Assembly (NCBI RefSeq): GCF_945906775.1
Contig: NZ_CAMDRE010000002.1
Location: 930,001 to 994,000, forward strand
Source: Citrobacter sp. Marseille-Q6884
GTDB taxonomy: Bacteria > Pseudomonadota > Gammaproteobacteria > Enterobacterales > Enterobacteriaceae
Length of the DNA: 64,000 bases
Direction: 5' to 3'
Below are positions 26,922 through 35,893 of the stretch, in pieces. The notes beneath the pieces were generated by a model. It was not told where the DNA came from, ran no database searches, and worked only from the letters and a program-made list of their open reading frames with translations. Each line of letters opens with the position of its first letter. Position 1 is the stretch's first letter. A program made the position numbers and the translations under genes.

Positions 26922-28370
26922 TTACAGCCCCTGGCAGAGGTATTTCATCTCCAGGTAATCTTCAATACCGTGTTCAGATCCTTCCCGACCCAGACCCGAT
27001 TGCTTAACGCCGCCAAACGGGGCAACTTCATTCGAGATAAGTCCGGTATTGATCCCCACCATGCCGTATTCCAGTTGTTCAGAAACACGCCAGATACGCG
27101 CTGCGTCATTGCTGTAGAAGTAGGATGCCAGGCCGTAAATCGTGTCATTTGCCTGACGGATCACATCCTGTTCATCGTCAAATTTCACCAGTGCGGCAAC
27201 CGGTCCGAAGATCTCTTCTTGTAACAGCTGCGTATCGGGTTGCACATTACCGATTACCGTGGGGGTGAAGTAATTGCCCCCCAACGGATGGCGTTGCCCC
27301 CCGGTTAACAATGTGGCGCCGCGCGTCAGGGCGTCATCCAGCAGTGACTGCACTTTGTCGACGGCAGCGGCGTTGATCAGCGGTCCGGTCTGTACGCCGG
27401 GCTCGCCGCCGTCACCCACTTTCAGTACGGCGACCCGGGCGACAAACTTCTCACAAAAGGTGTCATAAACGGCCTGGTGAATATAAAAACGGTTCACACA
27501 GACGCAGGTTTGCCCGGCATTGCGGAATTTGGCCACTAACGCGCCTTCAACGGCTTTATCGATATCGGCGTCATCGAACACAATAAATGGCGCATTGCCG
27601 CCCAACTCCAGTGAGACCTTTTTGATTGAGTCAGAGCACTGGCGCATCAGCACACGCCCAACCTCGGTTGACCCGGTAAAAGAGAGTTTGCGTACACGAT
27701 CATCTTCGGTGAACTGCGCGCCAATTTCGCGTGATTTCCCGGTCACAACGTTGATAACACCTGCCGGTATGCCAGCCTGACGTGCAAGCTCAGCCAGCGC
27801 CAGAGCGGTAAACGGTGTCTCGTTGGCGGGTTTTACCACCATCGTACAGCCAGCCGCCAGTGCGGGACCGGCTTTGCGGGTGATCATCGCGGCGGGGAAA
27901 TTCCAGGGAGTGATGGCGGCGCATACACCGACACCCTGGCGGATAACCATCAGGCGTTTGTCCGCCGCAGGTGAAGGAATGATCTCGCCGTTAGTGCGTT
28001 TTGCCTGCTCGGCGAACCACTCAATAAACGACGCCGCGTAGACAATTTCGCCTTCCGCTTCTGCCAACGGTTTTCCCTGCTCGGCAGTCATGATTTGCGC
28101 CAGCGCCGTTTTATTGTCGAGAATTAAATGATGCCAGGTTTTGAGCAACGTTGAGCGCTGTGCGGCGGTCATTGCGCGCCAGGCGGGGAGCGCCTGCGAT
28201 GCGGCATCAATGGCTCGCCGGGCTTCTGACATCCCCATGTTTGGGATTTTACCCAGTACCGCACCCGACGCGGGATTGGTGACGGATAACGCGCCATTAT
28301 CATCGGCATCACACCAGTTGCCGGCAATAAACGCCTGCTGGCGAAACAGTGAAGTCTGAAAAACGGTCAT
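26922..28370 (-). CDS. Aldehyde dehydrogenase, probable malic semialdehyde dehydrogenase
   Basis: 482 residues, NAD(P)-dependent ALDH superfamily, close to GabD-type succinate-semialdehyde dehydrogenases. Cofactor region TPWNFPAAMITRK (about 155-167), FTGSTEVG (231-238), general base Glu255 in LELGG, and nucleophile Cys289 in GQTCVCVNR. E. coli K-12 has no such gene between yeaW and yeaX. Here it sits inside the operon, 18 bp after yeaW, exactly where a dehydrogenase for the malic semialdehyde released by carnitine cleavage would be useful. The product would be malate, D-configured if L-carnitine is the substrate. The enzyme class is certain; the substrate is inferred from context. Confidence 0.85.
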   Translation of the reverse strand: MTVFQTSLFRQQAFIAGNWCDADDNGALSVTNPASGAVLGKIPNMGMSEARRAIDAASQALPAWRAMTAAQRSTLLKTWHHLILDNKTALAQIMTAEQGKPLAEAEGEIVYAASFIEWFAEQAKRTNGEIIPSPAADKRLMVIRQGVGVCAAITPWNFPAAMITRKAGPALAAGCTMVVKPANETPFTALALAELARQAGIPAGVINVVTGKSREIGAQFTEDDRVRKLSFTGSTEVGRVLMRQCSDSIKKVSLELGGNAPFIVFDDADIDKAVEGALVAKFRNAGQTCVCVNRFYIHQAVYDTFCEKFVARVAVLKVGDGGEPGVQTGPLINAAAVDKVQSLLDDALTRGATLLTGGQRHPLGGNYFTPTVIGNVQPDTQLLQEEIFGPVAALVKFDDEQDVIRQANDTIYGLASYFYSNDAARIWRVSEQLEYGMVGINTGLISNEVAPFGGVKQSGLGREGSEHGIEDYLEMKYLCQGL

Positions 28371-28388
28371 GACGAACTCCTTCGCGTA

Positions 28389-29513
28389 TTAATCCTGAAA
28401 TACCTGGGCGACCAGATTATGGAAGTGGGCGATGCCATGCTCGGAAATGCCGCTGCCGCTGCTGTCCGCCATAATGCGTCCCTGACCGCGATAACCGCGT
28501 GATTTCAGACCTTTTTGTACGCTTTCCACCAGACGTAAATCTTCAGGGCGGAAGACGTTGCGATACCATTCGATCAGTTCTTTCTGCTCTTCGGTCAGCT
28601 CTTCATTGGTGAAGTAGATGTCATAGTTTTGCAGTGTGGTTTCGGCATCCACCGGGAATTCATAGATAACCGTCATCATGCCTTTGATGGGCGTGACGTT
28701 GAGCATGGTGCAGGGCCACAGCCAGAAACCGTGAAAGGCGGCATCAACACCTTCTTCAAACTTAAATGACTGCTCAGAAGGTTTGGCAAAGCCGTATTGC
28801 AGCGTCCAGTTTCCGTGCATTGTGTGCCAGTAGCGATCAACCTGTACTGAATCGGAGAAACCCGGGTGTGCCGGGCCGCAGTGGTAGCACTCCAGATAGT
28901 TATCCACGATATTCTTCCAGTTAGCCGGAGTGCGGGTCGTAAAGCGAGCGGCCAGTTTCAGATCGTGTACATCGGGGCAGGCTTCAACAACTTTGGCTTC
29001 CAGCCCCGGGAGCTGCTCTTCAACACTGCCCGCGTTCGGATCCATGTTGATAAAGACAAAACCGGCATATTCTTCCAGGCGTACCGGTGTGAGATGGGCT
29101 TTCTCACTGTCGAAGTTGGCGACGTTCTCGCAATTACGGGCGTGAGCCAGATTGCCATCGAGCTTAAAAGCCCAGGCGTGGTAAGGGCAGGTAATCACAT
29201 TCTTCGCTTTCCCTTCGCCGCTCAGCAACTGATGTCCCCGATGCGGGCAGACGTTATAAAAGGCACGCAGAACGTTATCGCGTCCCCTGACCAGCACAAT
29301 GTTCTCGCCAATCACTTCTCGGGTGACATAGTCATTCGGCTTCGTCAGTTCGCTACTGTGTGCAACACAAATCCAGCTTTTGGCAAAAACCTGCTCTTTT
29401 TCGTGCTCAAACGCCTGTTGGTCGGTGTAAAAGCGTGCCGGAATTGTCCAGGCGTCCTGCGGGTTAGCACAAAAATTATTGGGCAGAATAAACTCAGGGC
29501 TCAGATTGCTCAT
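28389..29513 (-). CDS. yeaW: YeaW (CntA), carnitine monooxygenase Rieske oxygenase
   Basis: 374 residues. Rieske [2Fe-2S] motif C89-P-H91 ... C109-P-Y-H112. Mononuclear iron site in NYLECYHCGPAHPGF: Glu208 at the bridging position, where most Rieske oxygenases have Asp, as in CntA, with His211 and His216 as ligands. With YeaX it oxidises carnitine (also gamma-butyrobetaine, choline or betaine more weakly in some homologues) to trimethylamine and malic semialdehyde. Second gene of the operon. Confidence 0.94.
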   Translation of the reverse strand: MSNLSPEFILPNNFCANPQDAWTIPARFYTDQQAFEHEKEQVFAKSWICVAHSSELTKPNDYVTREVIGENIVLVRGRDNVLRAFYNVCPHRGHQLLSGEGKAKNVITCPYHAWAFKLDGNLAHARNCENVANFDSEKAHLTPVRLEEYAGFVFINMDPNAGSVEEQLPGLEAKVVEACPDVHDLKLAARFTTRTPANWKNIVDNYLECYHCGPAHPGFSDSVQVDRYWHTMHGNWTLQYGFAKPSEQSFKFEEGVDAAFHGFWLWPCTMLNVTPIKGMMTVIYEFPVDAETTLQNYDIYFTNEELTEEQKELIEWYRNVFRPEDLRLVESVQKGLKSRGYRGQGRIMADSSGSGISEHGIAHFHNLVAQVFQD

Positions 29514-29560
29514 TGGATTACCTTTAATTTGTGAGTAAGAGGATGTTTTTATACAGGCGC

Positions 29561-31162
29561 TTAATGGCCGCCTTTGAGTAGTGTCCCGGCCGGTGGCGTG
29601 ACGGGCACGTCGGCAGGTGTATCGGGAAGATGACTTTCAACCTGATGGGCAGGAATATGGGCATAATCCTGTTTAACCCAGCGGAGAAAACCGCCGACCT
29701 TCACCAGCAAAATGGCGAGGAAGGGGAGTGCGGTCAGCACGACGGTGGTCTTCATGGTTTCCAGCGACGCACCGGTAAACAGAATTGATAAAGGAATCAG
29801 GGTAATGACGACGCACCAGAACAGACGTAAACTGCGCTCGGGATCTTCCCCTTCCTGTAGATTGCGTGTGCTGGTCGCCGCCATGGTGTAAGCCACGGCA
29901 TCCATATGCGAGGCCAGGAAAATAATCATGATTGCCAGGTAGGCCACCAGGAACAGCTTCCCGGCAGGCAGCGACATCAGCACCTGTTGCACAGCGGTTT
30001 CACCGCCGAGGGTTGCCATAATCTGTGGAACATCCACCACGCCGTTCACAAACTGGTGAATAGAATAGCTTTCCATCACACCGAAGAAGAACCAGCACCC
30101 TACGGTACTGCCGAGGATCAACGCCCAGATCACTTCTTTAATTTTGCGCCCACGGGACACGCGAGTAACAAACATTGCCACGCCCGGGGTATAGGAGATC
30201 CACCACAACCAGTAGAATACAGTCCAGTTACGGGTAAATTCGCCGTTACCGAGCGGGTCGGTGAACAGACTCATTTGCAGGAAGTTTTGTGTGGTCAGGC
30301 CAATGGCATTAATGATGTTGTTGGTGATGAACTCGGTTGGACCGACGATCAGTACCAGCAGCGGCAGTAAAAATGCGCCCCAGCCCACCATTTTGCTCAG
30401 ACGTTGCAAACCGTTGTTGATACCAATCCAGGAACTGAGGCAGAAGATGCCGCCTGAGAACAGGATCACGAATGCCTGCACCGTGAAATTATCCGGCAGA
30501 CCCGTGAGTGCCGATAATCCGCGGGTAAACGTGGCCGCAGTGACCACCAGGGAGATGGTGAGTGCGCCGACGGTGGCTATCAGGAACATCAGATCGACCA
30601 GCCGTCCCCAGACTCCCTGCGGATGGACGCCGGTAATTGCGGCGATAATACCGGACAGGCTCAGCCCTTTGTTTTTACGCACATGAAAGTGGTAAGCCAT
30701 GGTTAATGAAGCCAGGGTATAGGTTGCCCATGCGCTGATCCCCCAATGGAAAAAGGAGTAGGGCAGACTGAATTCCAGTGCTTTTTGTGAGTGAGGGGCG
30801 ATATTCAGGCCTGGCGTCTGGTAGTAATAGGCCCACTCAGCGACACCCCAATAGAGTGTGGAGGAGCCCAGACCGGCGCAAATAAACATAAACAGCCAGG
30901 AAAGCGTACTGTATTCCGCTTTCCCTTCTCCCAGACGAATATTGCCGTATTTACTGGTAGCCAGATAAATGACCAGTCCCATGGCCATCAGTACCAGTAT
31001 CTGAACGGCTGAACCCAGCATGCGGGTGACGCCGTTAAAAATGGTGTTTGCCGCTTGTGCAGATTGCTGAGGAAAGAGACTCAGTGTGGCGGCGATAAAA
31101 AGGATAGCCACCAGGCTGATGGCTATCAGTGGCACATCTTTTTTCTTTACGTTGCTCAACAT
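29561..31162 (-). CDS. yeaV: YeaV, BCCT-family betaine/carnitine transporter
   Basis: 533 residues from the ATG at 31162, which has AGGAG seven bases upstream; an ATG six codons earlier has no ribosome site. About 12 TM helices. The BCCT TM8 signature region reads NWTVFYWLWWISYTPGVAMFVTRVSRGR, including the Trp box that binds trimethylammonium substrates. The C-terminal tail is hydrophilic. First gene of the operon, so it likely imports carnitine or a related trimethylammonium compound for YeaW/X. Confidence 0.92.
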   Translation of the reverse strand: MLSNVKKKDVPLIAISLVAILFIAATLSLFPQQSAQAANTIFNGVTRMLGSAVQILVLMAMGLVIYLATSKYGNIRLGEGKAEYSTLSWLFMFICAGLGSSTLYWGVAEWAYYYQTPGLNIAPHSQKALEFSLPYSFFHWGISAWATYTLASLTMAYHFHVRKNKGLSLSGIIAAITGVHPQGVWGRLVDLMFLIATVGALTISLVVTAATFTRGLSALTGLPDNFTVQAFVILFSGGIFCLSSWIGINNGLQRLSKMVGWGAFLLPLLVLIVGPTEFITNNIINAIGLTTQNFLQMSLFTDPLGNGEFTRNWTVFYWLWWISYTPGVAMFVTRVSRGRKIKEVIWALILGSTVGCWFFFGVMESYSIHQFVNGVVDVPQIMATLGGETAVQQVLMSLPAGKLFLVAYLAIMIIFLASHMDAVAYTMAATSTRNLQEGEDPERSLRLFWCVVITLIPLSILFTGASLETMKTTVVLTALPFLAILLVKVGGFLRWVKQDYAHIPAHQVESHLPDTPADVPVTPPAGTLLKGGH

Positions 31163-31373
31163 GGATGATCTCCTGGGCATAATTGCCCGCGTTTGGCATT
31201 AGCCTGTCGTTGTTATCATGCTGTAGGGGCAGAATGTGTTGCTTCGATATTTAACAATTTAATTATTTGTTCTTTACATGAATTAAACAATTGCCGGATG
31301 CGTGAAGCAATAAAACACGGAACGGAAATAATAAAAGGTGAATTGGCGCAGGTTATTTCGGTAATGGAACGCA

Positions 31374-31400
31374 TAAAAAAGCCGCGTCAGTGACGCGGCT
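31374..31400 (-). terminator. Intrinsic terminator of dmlA
   Basis: On the minus strand GCCGCGTC / GACGCGGC pairs around ACT, with a run of six T after it. It lies 20 bp past the dmlA stop. Confidence 0.9.
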
Positions 31401-31420
31401 CAAATTAAGTGGTTTGACCT

Positions 31421-32503
31421 TTAACGAAGCGCCTGACAGATGGCCTCGGCAACCTGCTGTGTAGTGGCACTGCCTTTCATATCCGGTGTTTTCGGACCAC
31501 TGGCAATAACCTGTTCAATCGCTGCCAGAATGCCATCGTGGGCAGCCTGATAATTCGCATCCCCATTGCCGAGGAAATCCAGCATCATGGCGCCCGCCCA
31601 GATGGTGGCAATCGGGTTAGCGATATTTTTGCCGTAGATATCAGGTGCTGAGCCGTGTACGGGTTCAAACAGCGACGGGAAGGTACGTTCCGGGTTCAGG
31701 TTGGCAGAAGGCGCAATACCGATTGTTCCCGTGCAGGCTGGGCCTAAATCGGAAAGAATATCGCCAAACAGGTTAGAGGCGACCACCACGTCGAAGCGTT
31801 CCGGCTGCATGACAAAACGGGCGCACAGAATATCGATGTGTTGTTTATCCCAGCGAATCTCGGGATAGTGGGCGGCCATCGCTTCAACGCGTTCATCCCA
31901 GTAGGGCATGCTGATGGCAAGACCGTTTGATTTGGTGGCTGAGGTCAGTGTCTTACGCGGACGGCTCTGCGCCAGTTCGAAGGCGTAACGTAAAATGCGA
32001 TCAACCCCGCGACGGGTGAAGACGGACTCCTGAATGACCACCTCATGCTCGGTACCTTCGCCCACGCGCCCACCCAGTGACGAGTATTCCCCTTCGGTGT
32101 TCTCACGAACGACGTAGAAATCAATGTCGCCGGGTTTTTTACCCGCCAACGGGCAGGGGACGCCAGGGAACAGGCGAACCGGACGCAGGTTGACGTACTG
32201 ATCAAATTCACGGCGAAATTTGAGTAATGAGCCCCACAATGAGATGTGGTCCGGCACAGTATCCGGCCAACCGACGGCGCCAAAATAGATGGCATCGAAT
32301 GATTTTAGCTGCTCATGCCAGTCATCCGGCATCATCTTGCCGTGATGTGTGTAGTACTCACAACTGGCCCACTCCATTTGCTCAAAGCTGAGCGACAAAT
32401 CCCAGCGCTCGGCGGCGGCCTGAAGCACATGAATACCTTCAGGCAGAACTTCTTTACCAATGCCATCTCCAGGAATAGCGGCAATACGACAGGTTTTCTT
32501 CAT
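31421..32503 (-). CDS. dmlA: DmlA (YeaU), D-malate dehydrogenase (decarboxylating)
   Basis: 360 residues, isocitrate/isopropylmalate dehydrogenase fold. N-terminal RIAAIPGDGIGKEV, substrate-arginine region LRPVRLFPGV, and metal/NAD region SNLFGDILSDLGPACTGTIG near 250. It oxidises D-malate with NAD to pyruvate and CO2. The ATG at 32503 is chosen over an upstream GTG, because it gives the family length and has a GAG-containing ribosome site. Divergent from its LysR regulator dmlR. Placed next to the carnitine genes it would consume the D-malate they should yield. Confidence 0.95.
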   Translation of the reverse strand: MKKTCRIAAIPGDGIGKEVLPEGIHVLQAAAERWDLSLSFEQMEWASCEYYTHHGKMMPDDWHEQLKSFDAIYFGAVGWPDTVPDHISLWGSLLKFRREFDQYVNLRPVRLFPGVPCPLAGKKPGDIDFYVVRENTEGEYSSLGGRVGEGTEHEVVIQESVFTRRGVDRILRYAFELAQSRPRKTLTSATKSNGLAISMPYWDERVEAMAAHYPEIRWDKQHIDILCARFVMQPERFDVVVASNLFGDILSDLGPACTGTIGIAPSANLNPERTFPSLFEPVHGSAPDIYGKNIANPIATIWAGAMMLDFLGNGDANYQAAHDGILAAIEQVIASGPKTPDMKGSATTQQVAEAICQALR

Positions 32504-32606
32504 AGCAGCTCTCACTTGTACGCCATCAAAATTGACTTTCCCCTTATCCTATAATTGACTGATTAATAGTTAATGCCCCTAACTGGTGAAACATAAAACA
32601 CAGATC

Positions 32607-33524
32607 ATGAACAATCTGCCGCTGCTGAATGACTTACGCGTTTTTATGCTGGTTGCCCGTCGTGCCGGATTTGCCGCCGTCGCGGAAGAGTTGGGCGTCT
32701 CCCCGGCATTTATCAGCAAGCGCGTTGCGCTGCTGGAGCAGACGCTGAATGTTGTGCTGCTACATCGCACCACACGGCGCGTGACCATCACCGAAGAAGG
32801 GGAGCGGATCTATGAATGGGCGCAGCGGATCCTGCAGGATGTGGATCAGATGATGGATGAGCTGTCCGATGTGCGGCAAATCCCTCAGGGAATGTTACGC
32901 ATTATCAGCAGCTTTGGCTTTGGCCGTCGCGTTGTCGCGCCTGCGTTGTCTGCGCTGGCAAAACAGTATCCGCAACTGGAACTCCGCTTCGATGTTGAGG
33001 ATCGTCTGGTGGATCTGGTGAATGAAGGGGTCGATCTGGATATCCGCATTGGCGATGATATCGCCCCCAATTTGATTGCACGCAAGCTGGCAACGAACTA
33101 TCGCATCCTGTGCGCTTCACCGGCATTCGTGGCGCAGCATGGGATGCCAAAGCAGCTTAATGAGTTGGCAACGTTGCCCTGTCTGGTGATTAAAGAGCGC
33201 GATCATCCCTTTGGCGTCTGGCATATGCACAATAAAGAAGGTGAACACTCAATCAAAGTGACGGGGCCATTATCCTCTAATCACGGTGAGATTGTTCATC
33301 AGTGGTGCCTGGATGGGCAGGGCATTGCGCTGCGTTCCTGGTGGGATGTCTGTGACAACATTGCCAGCGGACATTTGGTTCAGGTATTACCGGAGTATTA
33401 TCAGCCTGCAAATGTCTGGGCGGTTTATGTTTCCCGCCTGGCGACGTCGGCAAAAATACGTATTACGGTTGAGTTTTTACGCCGCTATTTTGCGGAGAAC
33501 TATCCAAAGTTTACTTTGGAATAA
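32607..33524 (+). CDS. dmlR: DmlR (YeaT), LysR-type activator of dmlA
   Basis: 305 residues from ATG 32607; an in-frame GTG seven codons earlier is possible, but no ribosome site marks it and the E. coli protein starts MTNLPLLNDLR. N-terminal winged HTH (about 5-63, GFAAVAEELGVSPAFISKRVALLEQ) and LysR effector domain (about 90-295). Activates dmlA for aerobic growth on D-malate in E. coli. Whether it also controls yeaV-yeaX is open; no other regulator is nearby. Confidence 0.93.
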   Translation: MNNLPLLNDLRVFMLVARRAGFAAVAEELGVSPAFISKRVALLEQTLNVVLLHRTTRRVTITEEGERIYEWAQRILQDVDQMMDELSDVRQIPQGMLRIISSFGFGRRVVAPALSALAKQYPQLELRFDVEDRLVDLVNEGVDLDIRIGDDIAPNLIARKLATNYRILCASPAFVAQHGMPKQLNELATLPCLVIKERDHPFGVWHMHNKEGEHSIKVTGPLSSNHGEIVHQWCLDGQGIALRSWWDVCDNIASGHLVQVLPEYYQPANVWAVYVSRLATSAKIRITVEFLRRYFAENYPKFTLE

Positions 33525-33534
33525 ACGTGAAAAA

Positions 33535-33563
33535 TAAAAAAGGCAGAATACTCTGCCCTTTTT
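33535..33563. terminator. Bidirectional terminator between dmlR and minE
   Basis: GGCAGA-ATAC-TCTGCC stem flanked by A6 on the left and CT5 on the right; works for dmlR rightward and minE leftward. Confidence 0.85.
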
Positions 33564-33590
33564 GCGATCCTGATGCTATTACAAAAGAGG

Positions 33591-33857
33591 TTATTTTGAC
33601 TCTTCTGCTTCAGGTAATGTCACGTTAAGTTCGAGGATAGAAATATCGCCGTCTTTTTGTTCAAGCTGTACGGTGACCATTTCGGGATCAATTTGTACAT
33701 ACTTGCAGATAACGTCGAGAATATCCTTCCTCAACTGCGGTAAATAATGCGGTTCTGCGTCACTACGACGACGTTCCGCTACAATAATCTGCAGTCGCTC
33801 TTTAGCGATGTTCGCTGTGCTCTTTTTCCGCGAGAGAAAAAAATCCAGTAATGCCAT
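33591..33857 (-). CDS. minE: MinE, cell-division topological specificity factor
   Basis: 88 residues. N-terminal amphipathic membrane-binding and anti-MinCD segment (ALLDFFLSRKKSTANIAKERL) and a C-terminal dimerisation beta-domain. Stimulates MinD ATPase and drives pole-to-pole oscillation. 3 bp after minD. Confidence 0.98.
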   Translation of the reverse strand: MALLDFFLSRKKSTANIAKERLQIIVAERRRSDAEPHYLPQLRKDILDVICKYVQIDPEMVTVQLEQKDGDISILELNVTLPEAEESK

Positions 33858-33860
33858 AAC

Positions 33861-34673
33861 TTATCCTCCGAACAGGCGTTTGAGGAAACCTTTCTTCTCT
33901 TCTTCTATGAAGCGGAAAGGACGTTCTTCTCCCAACAGACGGTCTACGGTATCCGCATAGGCTTTACCGGCATCAGCATTGATGTCGAGAATAACCGGCT
34001 CACCCTGGTTAGATGCGCGCAGGACTGACTGATCTTCAGGAATCACGCCGACCAGCTTGATTCGCAGAATTTCCAATACGTCTTCCATGCTGAGCATGTC
34101 GCCTTTATTGACCCGACCCGGGTTGTAGCGCGTGAGTAGCAGATGCTCTTTAATCGGATCTTCACCGTTTTCGGCGCGACGAGATTTCGACGCCAGAATA
34201 CCCAGAATACGGTCAGAGTCACGTACTGAGGAGACTTCCGGGTTGGTGGTGATGATCGCTTCATCGGCAAAATAGAGTGCCATCAATGCGCCGGTTTCAA
34301 TACCTGCCGGGGAGTCGCAGACGATGAAGTCAAAGTCCATTGCTTTCAGGTCATCCAGAACTTTTGCGACGCCTTCACGCGTTAACGCGTCTTTATCGCG
34401 AGTCTGTGAGGCCGGAAGAATAAAGAGATTTTCAGTCCGCTTATCTTTGATTAACGCCTGATTTAACGACGCATCGCCCTGAATAACGTTGACGAAGTCG
34501 TAAACGACGCGGCGTTCACAACCCATAATCAAATCAAGGTTACGCAGGCCGATATCAAAATCAATAACGACAGTTTTCTTTCCCTTCTGGGCCAAACCTG
34601 TAGCGATGGCCGCGCTGGAGGTGGTTTTGCCAACGCCCCCTTTACCCGAAGTAACAACAATAATGCGTGCCAT
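33861..34673 (-). CDS. minD: MinD, septum-site-determining ATPase
   Basis: 270 residues. Deviant Walker A at the N-terminus (KGGVGKTTSS, signature Lys included), switch region and a C-terminal amphipathic membrane-targeting helix (EEKKGFLKRLFGG). ATP-bound dimers bind the inner membrane and recruit MinC. Middle gene of minCDE. Confidence 0.98.
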   Translation of the reverse strand: MARIIVVTSGKGGVGKTTSSAAIATGLAQKGKKTVVIDFDIGLRNLDLIMGCERRVVYDFVNVIQGDASLNQALIKDKRTENLFILPASQTRDKDALTREGVAKVLDDLKAMDFDFIVCDSPAGIETGALMALYFADEAIITTNPEVSSVRDSDRILGILASKSRRAENGEDPIKEHLLLTRYNPGRVNKGDMLSMEDVLEILRIKLVGVIPEDQSVLRASNQGEPVILDINADAGKAYADTVDRLLGEERPFRFIEEEKKGFLKRLFGG

Positions 34674-34696
34674 AGAAATTCCTTGTTAAAAAGGGA

Positions 34697-35404
34697 TCAA
34701 TTCAACGGTTGAACTGTCAAAGCGTTCTCTGCTAATTGCAGACGTGCCGCTTTGCCATAAAATTCTGCTGGGATTTTATCACTCAGCCAATAAACACCTG
34801 CGATAGACACCAGTTCTGCCGTCAGATGGGTACAAAAAATTTGCGCTTCCCGATCGCCGTTGGCGCCTGCCAGTGCACGGCCTCTCATCATGCCATAAAC
34901 GTGAATATTGCCATCAGCGATAAGCTCTGCACCTGCACTGACGTGACTTGTAACAATCAGATCACATTGTGGTGCATAAATACGCTGACCGGAACGAACC
35001 GGCACATTTATTAATCGTGTTTTTGTGATGGGAGTAACGTTTTGCGGTGGTGCAACGGGGGCAGGAGCCTCAACAGGTGCTGAACGCATGGCTTTTTCTT
35101 TACCTTCAGTCAGTAAAGGAAGACCCATACCATCAATTTCTGCCTTAAGTCTGGCGTCTTTACATCCACTCACGCCGATAATGCGCAGACCAGTAGACGT
35201 GACAACTTTCTGCAACGCCGACCAGTTTACCGGGCTTTCAAGGCCACTGACATTGATTACCACGGGAGCATGTTTTAAAAAAGCAGGTGCCTGCGCGATT
35301 TTGTCTTCCAACGCCTGACGAATAACCTCGGGTTCTGCTTGATGTAAGTGAACCACTGATAAGGTGAAGCTACTGCCTTTAAGCTCGATGGGCGTGTTTG
35401 ACAT
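34697..35404 (-). CDS. minC: MinC, FtsZ-ring inhibitor
   Basis: 235 residues from the ATG at 35404, which has AAGG..AGG upstream; a frame extension of ten codons is rejected. N-terminal FtsZ-destabilising domain (about 1-105), a Pro/Ala linker (about 105-130), and the C-terminal beta-helix that dimerises and binds MinD (QRIYAPQCDLIVTSHVSAGAE onward). Divergent from ycgL. Confidence 0.97.
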   Translation of the reverse strand: MSNTPIELKGSSFTLSVVHLHQAEPEVIRQALEDKIAQAPAFLKHAPVVINVSGLESPVNWSALQKVVTSTGLRIIGVSGCKDARLKAEIDGMGLPLLTEGKEKAMRSAPVEAPAPVAPPQNVTPITKTRLINVPVRSGQRIYAPQCDLIVTSHVSAGAELIADGNIHVYGMMRGRALAGANGDREAQIFCTHLTAELVSIAGVYWLSDKIPAEFYGKAARLQLAENALTVQPLN

Positions 35405-35530
35405 CCTGGCCTTACTCAATTTGCTATTTATCATCCCCAGCGCGGGGCGATATTCCGAAGACTATAAGGCATGTTATAGTCAGTATTATATTGAGGCAAG
35501 CCACCATTCCGTTAATTCAGAGTAAAAGAT

Positions 35531-35824
35531 ATGTTTTGTGTGATCTACCGAAGCAGCAAACGTGACCAGACCTATTTATATGTCGAAAAAAAAGACGATT
35601 TCTCTCGTGTTCCTGAAGAACTGATGAAAGGTTTTGGTCAACCGACGCTGGCAATGATTTTACCGCTTGATGGGCGAAAAAAACTGGTGAACGCCGATCT
35701 TGAAAAAGTAAAACAGGCGCTCACTGAACAGGGCTATTATTTACAATTACCGCCACCACCCGAAAATTTACTCAAACAGCATCTGTCTGTGGCGAAACAA
35801 AATACACCAGACGCTAAATCTTAA
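35531..35824 (+). CDS. ycgL: YcgL, YcgL-domain protein of unknown function
   Basis: 97 residues, an alpha/beta domain with MFCVIYRSSKRDQTYLYVEK at the start and YYLQLPPPPENLLKQHL in the C-terminal half. Conserved next to minC in enterics; function unknown. ATG lies close to an AGAGTAAAAG ribosome site. Confidence 0.9.
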   Translation: MFCVIYRSSKRDQTYLYVEKKDDFSRVPEELMKGFGQPTLAMILPLDGRKKLVNADLEKVKQALTEQGYYLQLPPPPENLLKQHLSVAKQNTPDAKS

Positions 35825-35893
35825 ACTGTGTTCGGCCGTCGTCTGTCCCGTCGATGCAGTTCCTGAAATCAATCACGACGTTAGGGGAAAATC

